From assembly GCA_005784505.1 (NCBI GenBank), contig VCAZ01000357.1, positions 52,501 through 116,500 of the forward strand: DNA of 64,000 nt, given 5' to 3'. Origin of the DNA: Bagarius yarrelli (Eukaryota > Chordata > Actinopteri > Siluriformes > Sisoridae). The notes under the pieces were generated by a model. It saw nothing but the letters and a program-made list of their open reading frames with translations. It ran no database searches and had not been told where the DNA came from. Shown piece by piece: positions 51,150-62,167 of this stretch (position 1 is the stretch's first letter; every line of letters starts with the position of its first letter). Both the position numbers and the translations under genes were made by a program.

Positions 51150-51943
51150 TTCTGATTTGCATATTTATGACTTGTTAGTGACGTCGTCGCGCGTGCTGGA
51201 GCAGGCAGCGCGGATTAGGGCGGGAAGAGAGGAGAGCGCGCAAGTAAAGAGCCGCGTCGCTGTCAGTGCGCGAGCTCCGCACATCGCCTCAGAGTGACGG
51301 GTTTTATTCTCCGCAGTTTCCTGAAGAAAAAGGGGGAAAATACGATGTTTTTTTATTAATTTATTTATCACATCTTTGTATATTGCGCGAGCTTCGTGAG
51401 GGGGTAAAGATATGGTCGTTTTCTCCGACCGTAAAGGAGGGATGGAGCCTTAAAAAAGGAGGATGCTGATGCTAACGGTGAAGCTGCGAATGGAGAGCGG
51501 AAAATCCTCACCAGACTGATTAATTTATTAAATCTCGTCTGATTTGTGCTGAAGGAGACCGATAAATAAACCCGCTGCTGTTTTGGGGCTGTTTCTGTGT
51601 GATGGAGCTGTGAGGGGGTCGATGAGCTCGGAGATGATGCAGCTGTGCGGTTTAAGGCACAATGGAGGCTAAAGAGGGAAAATCCTGAGGTAAAAATCAT
51701 CAACACTCAGTAATAAACACCTTCCTTAATTTTCTCTCACACTTTTAACATGGATTTACACGTTATTTCGTTAAAACAGGCTACGGAAATGACCTGTCAC
51801 CATCATCACCATCATCATCTTCTTCATCCTGATCATCTGATCCCAGAGACGCTGAAATCGCACCGAATCTAATCGGACCGGATCGGATCGCATCGGATCT
51901 CCTCTGCGGATCGCTGGTGGTTCCATTTGATTGATTTTCCTCA
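51150..51943 (+). promoter_or_regulatory. GALNT9 promoter and 5' leader candidate (CpG-rich)
   Basis: A sharp rise in CpG begins at about 51181 (ACGTCGTCGCGCG) in AT-rich surroundings and continues in patches through exon 1. Motifs upstream of or at its edge: an octamer ATTTGCAT (51155-51162) overlapping a TATA-like TATTTATG (51162-51169), a CRE-like TGACGTCG (51179-51186) and a GC box GGGCGGG (51218-51224). The order TATA-like, CRE-like, GC box would put a start site near 51190-51260, but no start site can be read from sequence alone. The interval up to the ATG has many upstream ATGs (for example 51343, 51461, 51467, 51601), so either the leader is long with uORFs, transcription starts later, or part of the leader is spliced out. 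Confidence 0.55.
51690..51846 (+). other. possible intron in the GALNT9 5' leader
   Basis: TGAG|GTAAAAATC at 51686-51698 is a reasonable donor. A pyrimidine-rich tract (TCTTCTTCATCCTGATCATC) ends at TCCCAG|AGAC (51841-51850), a reasonable acceptor. Removing this 157-bp interval would delete some upstream ATGs. This rests on splice-site appearance only; the intron may not exist. Confidence 0.2.
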
Positions 51944-52181
51944 ATGGCTGCCGCACGGAAAATTAAAACTTTGCTGACGGTGAACATCCTGGTTTTCGTC
52001 GGTATCGTCTTGTTCTCGGTTTACTGCCGGATCCAGGACCGGTCCGAAGAGCTCGTGCAGCTCGGGAGGTCAGCGGAGGCGCGCGCTCGGACCCGACACG
52101 GCAAAGTTACGGACACGGAGCGGCAGTCCATCCTGCAGAGACTGGAGAAGCTCGAGGACGTGGTGTACAACCAGCTTAACG
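51944..52181 (+). CDS. galnt9: GALNT9, first coding exon (polypeptide N-acetylgalactosaminyltransferase 9), partial
   Basis: GALNT family enzymes are Golgi type II membrane proteins that transfer GalNAc from UDP-GalNAc to Ser/Thr to begin mucin-type O-glycosylation. GALNT9 is known as a mainly neural member. This exon encodes 79 residues plus one base: a short basic N-terminus (R5, K6, K8), one hydrophobic signal-anchor at about residues 9-28 containing VNILVFVGIVLFSVYC, then a polar stem ending in a short amphipathic stretch (LQRLEKLEDVVYNQLN). From memory of the family, the anchor and the VVYNQLNG end match the start of vertebrate GALNT9 closely. The ATG at 51944 is the first in this frame and gives the family's usual start. 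The exon ends inside a Gly codon (G|GTATGC, phase 1), the donor GT lying at 52182-52183. The catalytic domain and lectin domain are outside the window. Closest alternative is another GALNT of the same subfamily (GALNT8/18), whose N-termini differ. Confidence 0.93.
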
Positions 52182-52190
52182 GTATGCGCG
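52182..52190 (+). other. GALNT9 exon 1 splice donor
   Basis: AACG|GTATGCGCG: a GT donor directly after the conserved QLN codons. Past this point the reading frame runs only to a stop near 52234 and loses resemblance to the family, so the open frame beyond 52181 is intronic read-through. The intron phase (1) fits a Gly codon split across exons 1 and 2. No later GALNT9 exon is recognisable up to 64000, so intron 1 is at least 11.8 kb. Confidence 0.85.
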
Positions 52191-53245
52191 TGCGTTCACA
52201 TCCCTCACACACCGTTCGGTCTAGTGCAGTTTAATTCTGCAGAACCGGAGTCTGTCCATCCTGCGGTGAGGTGAGCACATCCATCACACCTTCACACCGC
52301 TGACTGTGATGTGCTGTAGGGTTCAGGAAACTGCAAAAACCTGGAAGAATCTCATTAAGAATTTCACTCGGAATTTTATAGCTGTGTAATTGAGAGGTAA
52401 AGTTTCGGCGTTCTTTTACTTAAGAACCTTTAACATGCTGTGATGTGGCGCTTTAATGCTTATCTCTACCTGCTCAGGTGTCTGAACCGTGATCAGTATT
52501 TATTCTGGAATGAAATACCCGTTCTTCTCTTTTATTTCAATCTGTGTTCACTGACACACGTTACCCACAATTCCTTTAGTCGTGTCTTCATGATAGAGTG
52601 ACGCACGGGGAACAAACCCCTGTGTGCTGATTACAGAGGATATTTTTCCACTCGTCTCAGAGTTTCTGTTTATTCAGGAACCGCAAAACATTTCTGGTTC
52701 TGTGTCTAGTTTTCCGGTCCCAAACCCCTGCTGGTCCCCAGTGGGAACCGACAGCTTCCACCACAGGGCGCAGTTTGAGTGGCGTCCTTTTAGAGGCAAT
52801 AAATGAAGGAAAAGAATTAAATTCATCAGTTTATTAGTGATGGACAGAAGAGGTCAACAATCCTCACCATCAGGACCGGCAGGCAAATCCTACGATAACA
52901 ATAATTAGAAAGTAGAACCAGGTAAAAGCAGGTGTGAGGAGTTAGTGAGGGACTGGCAACCTCAGAGTTTACCTGAAATGACTGACAAATAAGAAATAAA
53001 ACGGGGATTTAAACATGAGACAGCAGGAGATTCTGCTCACATGTTGGTGATGTAGCGGGTTCTGCGCCCTGCCAGTGCAAACACCAGGCCGGAACCGGCC
53101 CCAGTGGAAAAGCGGTCATAGACACCGGACTCTGATTCAGTGGCGTTTTAGTCCTTTAGCTGTCTTCGTCTGTGGGATCCACTGTAACAGATCCTGCTGT
53201 CACTTTAACACCACTGACAGTGTGATCATTACATCCATCACTACG
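52191..53245 (+). other. GALNT9 intron 1, first kilobase
   Basis: Unique sequence with CpG falling off after about 52270. No repeats or exons recognised. Part of an intron that continues to the window end. Confidence 0.6.
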
Positions 53246-53408
53246 TAGGGAAGTGGTAGCACAGTGCTTAAGGTGTTGGACTGCTAACTGGAAGATTGTA
53301 GGTTCGATTCCAAGTTGCCACTGCTGGGCCCTGATCGAGGCCCTTAAACCCCATTTGCTCAGCTGTATAAATGAATAAGGGCGTCTGGTAAATGCAGTAA
53401 CTGTAGGA
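53246..53408 (+). mobile_element. tRNA-derived SINE in GALNT9 intron 1
   Basis: A-box-like AGTGGTAGCACAGTGC, B box GGTTCGATTCC (53301-53311), body CCACTGCTGGGCCCTGATCG, end ATAAGGGCGTCTGGTAAATG. Best preserved of the plus-strand copies and in the same orientation as GALNT9. Confidence 0.8.
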
Positions 53409-53685
53409 AGTCGAGCTGTTGTTCTCACTAAACAGCACTGTAATGTTGCAGTAATGTTAGTGTAACACTGGATCTCACTGAAGGCAGAATAAAACTGTTC
53501 CACGATAAACCTGAAGGGGGAGTATTTTTCTATTTAACGTCATTGTAACTGTGATCACACCAACATCAGCTTTAAAAAACACCAGAATCAAACACCAAAA
53601 ACCTCATCAACTATACTGAGTTTACCAAAAATATCCATAAACTGCTTATGGTTTATTTAATGTGATTCAGTGCAGATGTTTCGTT

Positions 53686-53721
<36 letters not shown>

Positions 53722-53810
53722 TAGGTATCATCATTCATTTAATCAAAGCTTCACTATAAATATTATAAACGTATAAACCTGATGATGGGACAGGACAAGG
53801 TCAGAGACAT

Positions 53811-54148
53811 GATATTTACATTCCGTCCTAATCCAGAGCGACTTACATTCATCTCGTTATTTTAGCGGAAGTGGTGGCTCATGGTTGAGGTGTTGGACTA
53901 CCAACCCGAAGATTGTGGGTTCGATTCCCGGCTCCAACAAGCCGCCACCGCTGAGCCCCTGCGTGAGGCCCTTAACCCCTGATTGCTCACTTATATATAA
54001 ATGCTGAAAATGTAAAGTATTTCGGCCAATTTAGCAGTTAAGGATTGAGGGCCTGGCACAGGGGCCCATTGGTAGCCTGACGGTAGTGGTAATCGAACCT
54101 ATGATCTGGATTTCAATTGGTGGTCCAAAATCTTAACCACTGAGCTAA
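53811..54148 (-). mobile_element. minus-strand SINE split by a later SINE insertion
   Basis: The minus-strand SINE 3' end (53811-53862; AATGTAAGTCGCTCTGGATT) and its head and body (about 54015-54148; TAGCTCAGTGGTTAAGATTT, CATAGGTTCGATTACC, GGGCCCCTGTGCCAGGCC) are separated by a plus-strand SINE at 53863-54014. The two parts would join into one element of ordinary length if the inner copy is removed. Confidence 0.7.
53863..54014 (+). mobile_element. inner SINE of a nested pair
   Basis: AGTGGTGGCTCATGGTTGAG (A-box region), GGGTTCGATTCCC (B box near 53928-53940), ACCGCTGAGCCCCTGCGTGA, CTTAACCCCTGATTGCTCAC, then ATAAATGCTGAAAATGTAAA. The usual CTGGATAAGGGCGTCTG end is missing or worn. Confidence 0.75.
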
Positions 54149-56934
54149 GGAAAAACGGTGGTGGAACACGTTCCTTCAGAATGGTGAGATGGATGATGTA
54201 ATTAACTTCACCGTCATTTCTGACACATTCACACGAGCAATATCATTTTTTTAATTTATACATGTCTTTCAGGGACTCAAGGACACAGACACAGATACAC
54301 CTCATAATATAAAGCAGCCCGACAGCAAAATGATAGAAGAGAAAGAAAAGCAAATAAAGAGAGCAGAAATAAAAAAAAATGCGTCTCTTTATTCCCCCAA
54401 TTAACAGCCGAGGTCGATTCAGCAGACACAGTAAACACTAAAACTACAGCCGAATTATTCTTTAACACGTCGCTTGTTTAACCCTCTGATATCCCACATC
54501 ACAGGGGACAAAAACCCCCAAATGTGTAATGACTCTGCAGTCATTCAGCGTCAGCCGCATTTCTGTGTGTTGTTTTTACAGTGTTTTAGGTCCGATGAGG
54601 GTTTTTATCTTTCTGGGCTAAAAAAAGGGGCTAAAATATCTTTCAGGGACGTCCCTATTAAAATACACTCACCTGATATTATATTATTATTCACACACAC
54701 ACACACACACACACAGAAATCTTTCTTTACTGTAGGAAAGTAAACAAAAGCTGCTCTTTTAGCACACTGTGTGACTTTTGTGTTGGTAAGTGTGAAATCT
54801 TTTGCTCTCGTCTGTAACCATGTTGTGTATTTTTTTGGTGCAGCTGCAGAAAAATAAAGGATCAGTGAGTCAAGTGTTGGACTGCTGATCGGATAATCAC
54901 GACCGTCAGCTGTGACTGTAAATACAAAACGAGATAAATGTGCGTCATTCTGGATACACACCCGAATGTTAATTAACCCTAACCACTACTGCCAAAGTGT
55001 GGGAGTGAAACCATTAGCCAACATTAATGAAAACATCAACAATTAAACAACTGGCAATAAAATATTTTTGTAGTTGAATAATTCTTTAATCCCAACTTAA
55101 TTTATATAATGGCCTGCAATAGCACAGTTTAACCAGTGGGGCGCTGTAGCACAAGCCTGTCATTTAAGCTCCCACACGCAGTCCTATAAGAACACGTCGA
55201 AGTGTAACCAAAGCCGAGTGAGTTTTACCAAATCTGTATGTGTAAAGACACGAATATAATCATGGCTTAGTCTTAAATTCTTTATCAGAGATAATAAAAA
55301 ACCTCTGATAAAACCACACAGTCTTATTTACGGTTAGACAAATAAATGTAAATATGTTCTTCAAGCTTTTCTCTCGATCACCAATTAAACACAACTGAAG
55401 TGACAGCAGTGAGAACGCAGAAGGGAAAAATCATCTGATCAGAGCAATGTGATGTTTACAGCAGCCTCACCATCCTCACCATCAGCATCACTAACGTCCA
55501 GTCAGCTCACCACGGTTTCCACTGATTTACACTATTAACAGAATTAAATATAAAAAACAGCAAATTTTACAGAATTAAATATGAGCAGAAATAACAAAAT
55601 GAAATATTTATAACGTTGTCACTTTCAGTTGACCTGATTTTAGCACTGAAACCGTGAAGCTACCAGCTACCGAATTATTAGTAAATACAATCAATAAATA
55701 CATTAAATTAAAAAATAAATATTTTTTAAAAATTTATAGAAATTTAATGAGACTATAATTGATTGATTTTTTTTTTGTGTATGATGATGAAAATGATTTA
55801 ATTTATATAACTTATCATTTAACTAATTGTATATAATTGTATATTATATTATATATTAATTATATATAATATTTACTATATGTATATATATATAGTACAG
55901 TATATACCTTCCACTATATACTAATTGTATGTAATATATAACTTATATTACATATTAATTGTGTATAATATATATAGTGTATATTATTTAACTAATTGCA
56001 AAAGCGGAATAATTAATCAAAGCCTCCTGATTAATCAGGAAAATAATTGCAGCCCAATTTTGAAAAGCTGGTGTGATTTCCTGGTTTTATTAATGTGTTA
56101 CACCAGCCAAAACCTAAGAATTTAACTAATTTCCGAATTTTAATTACTGAATAATCAGCTTGTTTGGTTGTGTTTAATGCAAACACTAAACACTGCAACA
56201 CATTTTCTCCGGATATCTTTAGCTGCTCTTTAGCGCACTCGCACTGGCCAGGTGAATGAACACCATAACACTACACATGATGTGTCCCCCAGAACAGCAG
56301 TACAGCAGCACTGAGGACAGGGTAGTTATTTCACTGTGGTTTATGTATGTAGCAGTGGTGGTCAGTCCATACGGGGCGCTGGGGTGCACCCTCCTCCTCC
56401 CCTCAGAGAAGAAAGCTGGTGACCATGTTAACAAGAATATCACCAATTAATAACTCTATAAAAACTTGTAGTTGTACTAATCCCGTGTTAGTCATAGAAA
56501 GTTGTGTAATAAAAAACTGCTTTCTTTTATATGTGTGTGACGCTGGAAAAATGAGTGTGTATGTATTTTCATTTCTGATTCCTCCTCAGCCCCTCCCCCC
56601 TTCTTCTCTTCCAATCTTATAATTATGAGCACAGTGTGCTGAAAGTCTCCTCACTGCAGTCGTTTGGAACGCTTCCATCCAAGCTTATTGTTATTCCGCA
56701 GCAGCGTCAAGTGTGTATGAAGGCGGTCACTCTGTCACTCTAAATCATCCCTTCTGAATTCGAAGGAGAGCCATCTGTTTTCTTTTCATATAAGTGCAGT
56801 CCTGTGGCCCACAGTTTGATGATGACAGTGTTATGGGGAAAAGGGCATGGATAGTTAAAGGATGTAAGGACACGCACGACCCACACAACAGCGGTGGACT
56901 ATAGATAAGATTCAGATATCGTAAATAGAAAGAT
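54149..56934 (+). other. GALNT9 intron 1, AT-rich unique DNA
   Basis: Contains (CA)n at 54692-54715, a worn SINE head at about 54857-54911 (AGTGTTGGACTGCTGATCGG), a very AT-rich TATA/ATAT stretch at 55680-56000, and at 56000-56065 GATTAATCAGG and AATAATTGCAGCCC text suggesting a terminal fragment of an old DNA transposon. (CA)n at 53690-53719 lies just upstream. No exon recognised. Confidence 0.5.
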
Positions 56935-57598
56935 GTGTTAATTTGGGACACACCCACACGTGGTGACTGAAATAGATGATGATATTAAAGGAATGTGGAT
57001 AGTTAAATTGATTTGGGACACACCCACAGTGGACTGATGATGATATTAAATAGGATAAGTGTGATTTGGGACCACCTGATGATGATATTAACTGAGGTGG
57101 GCCCCCACGTGGTGGACTGATATATGATGATATTAAATAGGATAAGTGTGATTTGGGACACACCCACAGTGGACTGATGATGATATTAAATAGGATCTGA
57201 AGTGTATATTTGGACACACCCACAGTGTGGACTGATCTGGATATGAAATTTGGAACAATGGGATTAAGTGTGATTTCGGGACACACCCACAGTGGACTGA
57301 TGATGATATTAAAAGAGTGATAGAGGTTGATTTGGGGGACACACCCACAGGGTGAGTGTGATGAGTGATAATAATAGGATAAGGTTTTAATTTGGACCAC
57401 ACCCACAGTGGACTGATGATGGATATTGATTGTAGGATAGAAAAGTGTGATTCGGGACACACCCCACATGTGACTGATGATGATATATTTGAGTCAGTGA
57501 TAATTTGATTCGGGAGGGAACACACCCACAGTGGACTGATATGATGATAGTGTACATAAGCAGATGATTTTGTACTCACCCACAGTGCACTGATAGTG
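56935..57598. repeat. minisatellite array, 53-bp unit (core GGGACACACCCACAGTGG)
   Basis: About 12 copies; each has the core, then ACTGATGATGATATTAAATA and GGATAAGTGTGATTT. Copies near 57012-57064 and 57126-57190 are close to consensus; others are shortened or carry insertions. A degenerate copy may extend the array left to about 56868. Minus-strand frames reading SPLWVCPKSH are repeat translations. Confidence 0.9.
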
Positions 57599-58204
57599 TC
57601 AGTTGGTTTGCTGAAGCTGAGCGCATGGTGTTCCAGCGAATGTATTTTATATTGTTGGGATATTTTGAGCTCATGCACAGTGATGTGATGTGTTGTAATC
57701 ATGGACTTTGAAGCGAACTCCACTGGTTAAAATTTAAACGGCATTGAGTTACAGCTCACATGAACGTGATGTGTTGTTTTATTAATTAGGGTATTTAATC
57801 TTTCTCAGCAGGGTAGATCTCAGTCCGGAGAGCAGCAGAACTGTAGCGCATATCTCGGCTCGGGGTAATTTAGGGCAGCGCTCCCGGAGACGTGTCTAAG
57901 TCTGTAGGTGAAACGTGAACTATAGAGTGAATACAGCAGATGGCTTCCTCTCCACTACATGAGCTCATCCGCTTCCAATCAATGAGACGCGAGACCAGCT
58001 TTCTGTATCCCGTCTCCTAAACCACATACCTCCATCCAGGACAGAAGGAGATTCTTATCAGACAGAAGGGAGTTAACCCTCTCCGGAGAAAACCGATTTC
58101 TCTTTATTAAAAGAATCAATGGAAATTTAATTTACAGGCTGTAAAATCAGGACAATCAGAGCTGTGTACTGAAAAAAATGTACAGTGGCAAACACTAAGT
58201 GATT
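57599..58204 (+). other. GALNT9 intron 1, unique block
   Basis: 57770-58020 is non-repetitive with moderate GC (AGCGCATATCTCGGCTCGGG, CCGCTTCCAATCAATGAGAC) and looks like a candidate conserved noncoding element. No coding signal. Confidence 0.4.
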
Positions 58205-59440
58205 CTTCTCTGTCACTGTCTGAGTGAATACTGTCCTTCGGTCTCTTCTCAGTCCCCTAATGATATTGTCTACAGTGGTGCGCGTCTCTGTCAAAAAACT
58301 GCAGCTGTCCTCTCTACACTGGGGGGGTCCTACAGGGTCACTGTCCTTACTGCCTAGATTACACTGTCTCTGTCACTGTCCTAATCTCTGTGTCCTCTCT
58401 CACTGTCCTAGTGTCTCTCACTGCAGTGTCTCTCACTGTCCTTCTGTCTCTCTCACTGTCCTACAGTGTTGTCTCACTGCCTTACTGTCTCTCTCACTGT
58501 CCTACAGTCTGTGTCTCACTGCCTTACTGTCTCTCACTGTCACTGTCCTACAGTGTTCTCTCACTGCAATACTGTCCTCTGTGTTACACTGTCCTACAGT
58601 GTCTCTCACACTGTCCTTCTGTCCTCTCTCCTACTGTCCTACAGTGACTCGGGCACATGCACATCTCACACTCACGGTCCTCACTCTCACATGCCTTCGG
58701 TCTCACAGCACTGTCCTAACAGTGTGCTCACTGCAATACTGTCTCTCTGTCACGAAGCCTACAGTGTCTCTCACTGCCTGCTACAGCTCTCTCACTGTCC
58801 TCAGTGTTTACTCATGCAATTAGGTCTCACTGTCCCTCTCTCAAACAGCTGTCCCACTGGTTAATCTCACTGCCTTACTGTCTCTGTCACTGTCCTACAG
58901 TGTCTCACTGCATTACTGCGCCTCACATGTCCTACTGTCTCTGTCTCCACTGTCCTACAGTCTCTCATTATGTCTCTCGCACTGCCTCCGTGTCTCTCCT
59001 GTCCTTCTGTCTCTCCTACTGTCCCTCAGTGTCTCTTCACTGTCCTGCATACTGTCTCTCTCTCACTGTCCTACAGTGTCTCTCCTTACTGCTCTGTCAC
59101 TGTCCTACAGTGTCTCTGCACTGTCTGTCTCTCACTGTCCTAGTGTTTCTCACTGCCTTACTGTCTCTGTCACTGTCCTACAGTGTCTCTCACTGCATGT
59201 CTGCTAGTCTCTCTCAACATAAGTCCCTACAGTGTCTCTCACTGCATTACTGTCTCCTGTCCTCAGGTTTCTGTCCTCTGTCACTGTCCTAGTGTCTCTC
59301 ACTGCCTACAACTTACTGTCTCTCACTCTCCTCTTGTCTACTGTCTCTCTCTCTCGGTCACACTCTCCTCCAGTCCTACAGTGGTTTCCACGGCCTTACT
59401 GTCTCTGTCACTGTCCTACAGTCTCTCTTACTGTCTTACG
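58205..59440 (+). repeat. minisatellite array, 20-bp half-units (TGTCTCTCACTGCCTTACTG, TCTCTGTCACTGTCCTACAG)
   Basis: About 60 pyrimidine-rich 20-mers, often alternating to give a 40-bp unit. The left part (58205-58400) is worn. One half-unit ends CTGTCCTACAG|T, resembling a 3' splice site on the GALNT9 sense strand. Three plus-strand frames are long and serine/leucine/cysteine-rich simply because the array has few stop codons. It runs into (CT)n at 59441-59460 and (CA)n at 59461-59503. Confidence 0.92.
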
Positions 59441-59472
<32 letters not shown>

Positions 59473-62167
59473 TACACACACACATACACACACACTACAC
59501 ATAGACATGAGACTTTTACCCAAGCAAGCAAACAAAAAGATGAATCAGCAGCTTTAAGCTTCATGACTGATGAACAGGAATCTCTGGAGGATCAAGCAAG
59601 AGCAAGAGTTTCTCTTGTTTATTAGTCAACACTTAAATTCATTTTCTCTGGCTGGGGGAAAAACGCTTAAAGTCAGCAGAACACACACACACACCCACAC
59701 ACACCACACACACAACACACACACACACACACACAAGGCGTACGGCTCATCCCTGCGAACGGACATTCAGAACCTGAGCGCATGAAAAGAAAGGCTGTTT
59801 ACACAAAAAGTAATTACAGTACAGCATAGAGTAGAGTACAGTGGAGTATAGTATGTATCGTATAGTACAGTAGAGTGCAGCATATAGTATAGTACAGTGT
59901 AGTACTGTAGAGTGCGGTATAGTACAGTTAAATAATGTACAGTGGTGTACAGCAGAGTAAATCACAGTACAGTGGAGTATAGTATGGTACTGTATAATGC
60001 CAAAAGAGTATTTACTATAATAATAAAAGTATACAGTAGAGTAGAGTACACTATAGTAGAGTGCAGCATATAGTATAGTACAGTGCAGTACAGTATAGTA
60101 CAGTAGAATAATGTTAAACAGTTAAACTGTGTGTTCTGTTACTGCAATTTACACTTTATCAAAATTATTACAACAAAACACATAAACATTAACAAAATGC
60201 AGAACAATATTAATTTTTAAAATCTGCCGTGAAGTCATTCATTCAATCCAGCGACAATCACAGAAAGAGCCGTGAATTCCTGGAATAACTGAATAAAGAT
60301 TTCTTTGTGGGGAAAACATCTTCTTCTCTGCTCTGTTTTGTTTTCCGCTGCCGCTGTAACAGTTAAAAAAAAAAGTGAGAATTATTCCAGAACGGATTGT
60401 TTATTATCCGGATTATCAGTTAAAGTATATAATCTAATGGCTGTCCCTGGTTCAGATCCTCCTTTGAGCTGAGTTTATCAAAAGCTACCACGCTGATATG
60501 ATGATGAGATGAGATGAGATGAGATGAGATGAGATGAGATTGAGATGAGATGGAGATGAGATGAGATGTGAACACATCGTCTTCTGTGGGTTTGTGAGAC
60601 AAGGCCAGACATCGGTGTGCTTTCACACTGCATCACTCTTTTTTATTCTGCCTGGTTCTCTTCATCTCTGCCGCAGTCTCCAGTCTTCACCGCTTAGTGA
60701 TGTTGTGTCCCATTGCCTCAGGCCGTCTCCAGACGCTTCACAGCAGTGCAGATGTAGATCTCCTCACATTCCTGCAGTACAGTGTGAAGGGTAAAACACA
60801 CAGCCAGGCAGAATCACACGACATGCAACAGTGAGTTGAGAAGATGTGACCATAAAAACCAACCAAAGTCCAAAATACAAATAAATAGATAACAGAAATA
60901 GACATGTGTGTAGAATTTAGAGTGAGACTCTGAATCTGAATCATCAAAATCCTAATGAGAGTCAAAGTTTAGGTCAGACTCATTAGGAGAAGATTAATCA
61001 AAGTATAAATCCAACTCTAATTCAGATCTAAATCAGCAGAATGAAAATCATTCCAATTAAATGGCCAGAATGATTAAACAATGACTCACATGGTGTCCCA
61101 TATGTATCATCACATGTTAAATAAAAATTATAATCTGAATCTTAATCCCCAAATCGTTAGTATCTGAATCAAATTATTCCGAATGAAAATCAGAATCAGA
61201 ATAAACTGAATCAGATCCAAATCATTATATTAGAAATCATCAGTATTAAAATGGACAGACTTGTCAGAATATGACTTGTATGAGATATCATTATAACATG
61301 ACTCATCACAACTCAGATCAGAATTATGAGTCTGAATCTTTATGAGTCTGAATCTTTATGAGTCTGAATCTTTATGAGTCTGAATCAAAAGCTTCAGAAT
61401 AAGAATCATTACAATCGATTGTGTTAGAATAAGTGTGTGAATCAGAATGCTTTGAATCAGAATCATCTGAAGATGCAGAATGAGAATCAGGAGTACTGAC
61501 TGGTGTGTATGTCCTGAGTGTGAGAACGAGGCACACTGAGGGTGGGGAAGTTTACAGAACACTTTTAAATGATAAAAATGACTCAGAGTCTGATTCATAT
61601 TATTACTGTTCCCATAAGCTTTCTGTTTAAAACGTCCAGAGAAACTACATTGCTGACTCCGCTCGCTCCAGTGTTCTATTCCATTCAGATCCTCAGGACC
61701 AACCTGTAAACCTGGATGAAAGAGAAAAAGGGGTGATCTTTTACACACACAGTCGATGTGAGTCTGTGCTGTCTGCCGGCTGAAACTCATTGTCCATTAA
61801 TCAGATACTGATCACAGAAGAGACCAAAAAGCTGTGGTGGTGGTGGTGGTGGTGGTAGTGTGAGTGTGGAGCTGGAGGGCTTATCAGAAATCAGACCCAA
61901 TTCATCTGGCTGATAAACACAGCGCTCAAGTAACAGCCCAGCGTTTCAAACATTTTTCCCAGGTGGAGGGGCAGTTAAAAGTTGTCGAGGTTCTGATGCC
62001 CCAGTATAGGGATTGTTGTGTTCATCAGTCAATCAGTAGGTGTGTTAGAGCAGGAAATGAGCCTCATCCACTGCACTTGCTGATCAACAGTGGATTTCTG
62101 TATGATCAGAATCAGTTCCAGAACCAAAGATCCTGTGATGAAGCGCAGTTACTGTAATCAGTCACTG
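59441..62167 (+). other. GALNT9 intron 1, simple repeats and unique DNA
   Basis: (CT)n(CA)n at 59441-59503, interrupted (CA)n at 59681-59735, a cryptic AGTACAGTATAGT-type repeat at 59815-60112, (GATGA)n at 60497-60569, four 16-bp copies (TATGAGTCTGAATCTT) at 61325-61390 within a GAATCAGAATCA-rich stretch, and (GTG)n at 61834-61857. A 144-codon minus frame at 61356-61790 is not a recognised protein. Confidence 0.6.
59815..60112. repeat. cryptically simple AGTACAGTA/GAGTA repeat
   Basis: Irregular repetition of AGTACAG, AGAGTACAG, GTATAGTACAG and GCAGCATATAGTATAG. The string CAGCATATAGTATAGTACAG occurs twice (about 59878 and 60065), so part of the tract was duplicated as a block. Confidence 0.8.

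Noticed and set aside
52184..52234. Extension of the GALNT9 reading frame past 52181
   Set aside because: The frame stays open to a stop near 52234, but resemblance to the family ends exactly at a good GT donor. The added residues are intronic.
53301..53311. A tRNA gene (GGTTCGATTCC B box)
   Set aside because: The surrounding sequence cannot form a tRNA cloverleaf with an acceptor stem and anticodon arm, and it continues into a SINE body and tail.
56912..57723. Minus-strand frames of 185 and 196 codons with a repeated SPLWVCPKSH motif
   Set aside because: They resemble a repeat protein at first sight, but they overlap in two frames and follow the 53-bp minisatellite. No ends or start context fit a gene.
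58224..59557. Ser/Leu/Cys-rich plus-strand open frames of up to 199 codons
   Set aside because: Translations of the 20-bp pyrimidine-rich array; several frames are open together.
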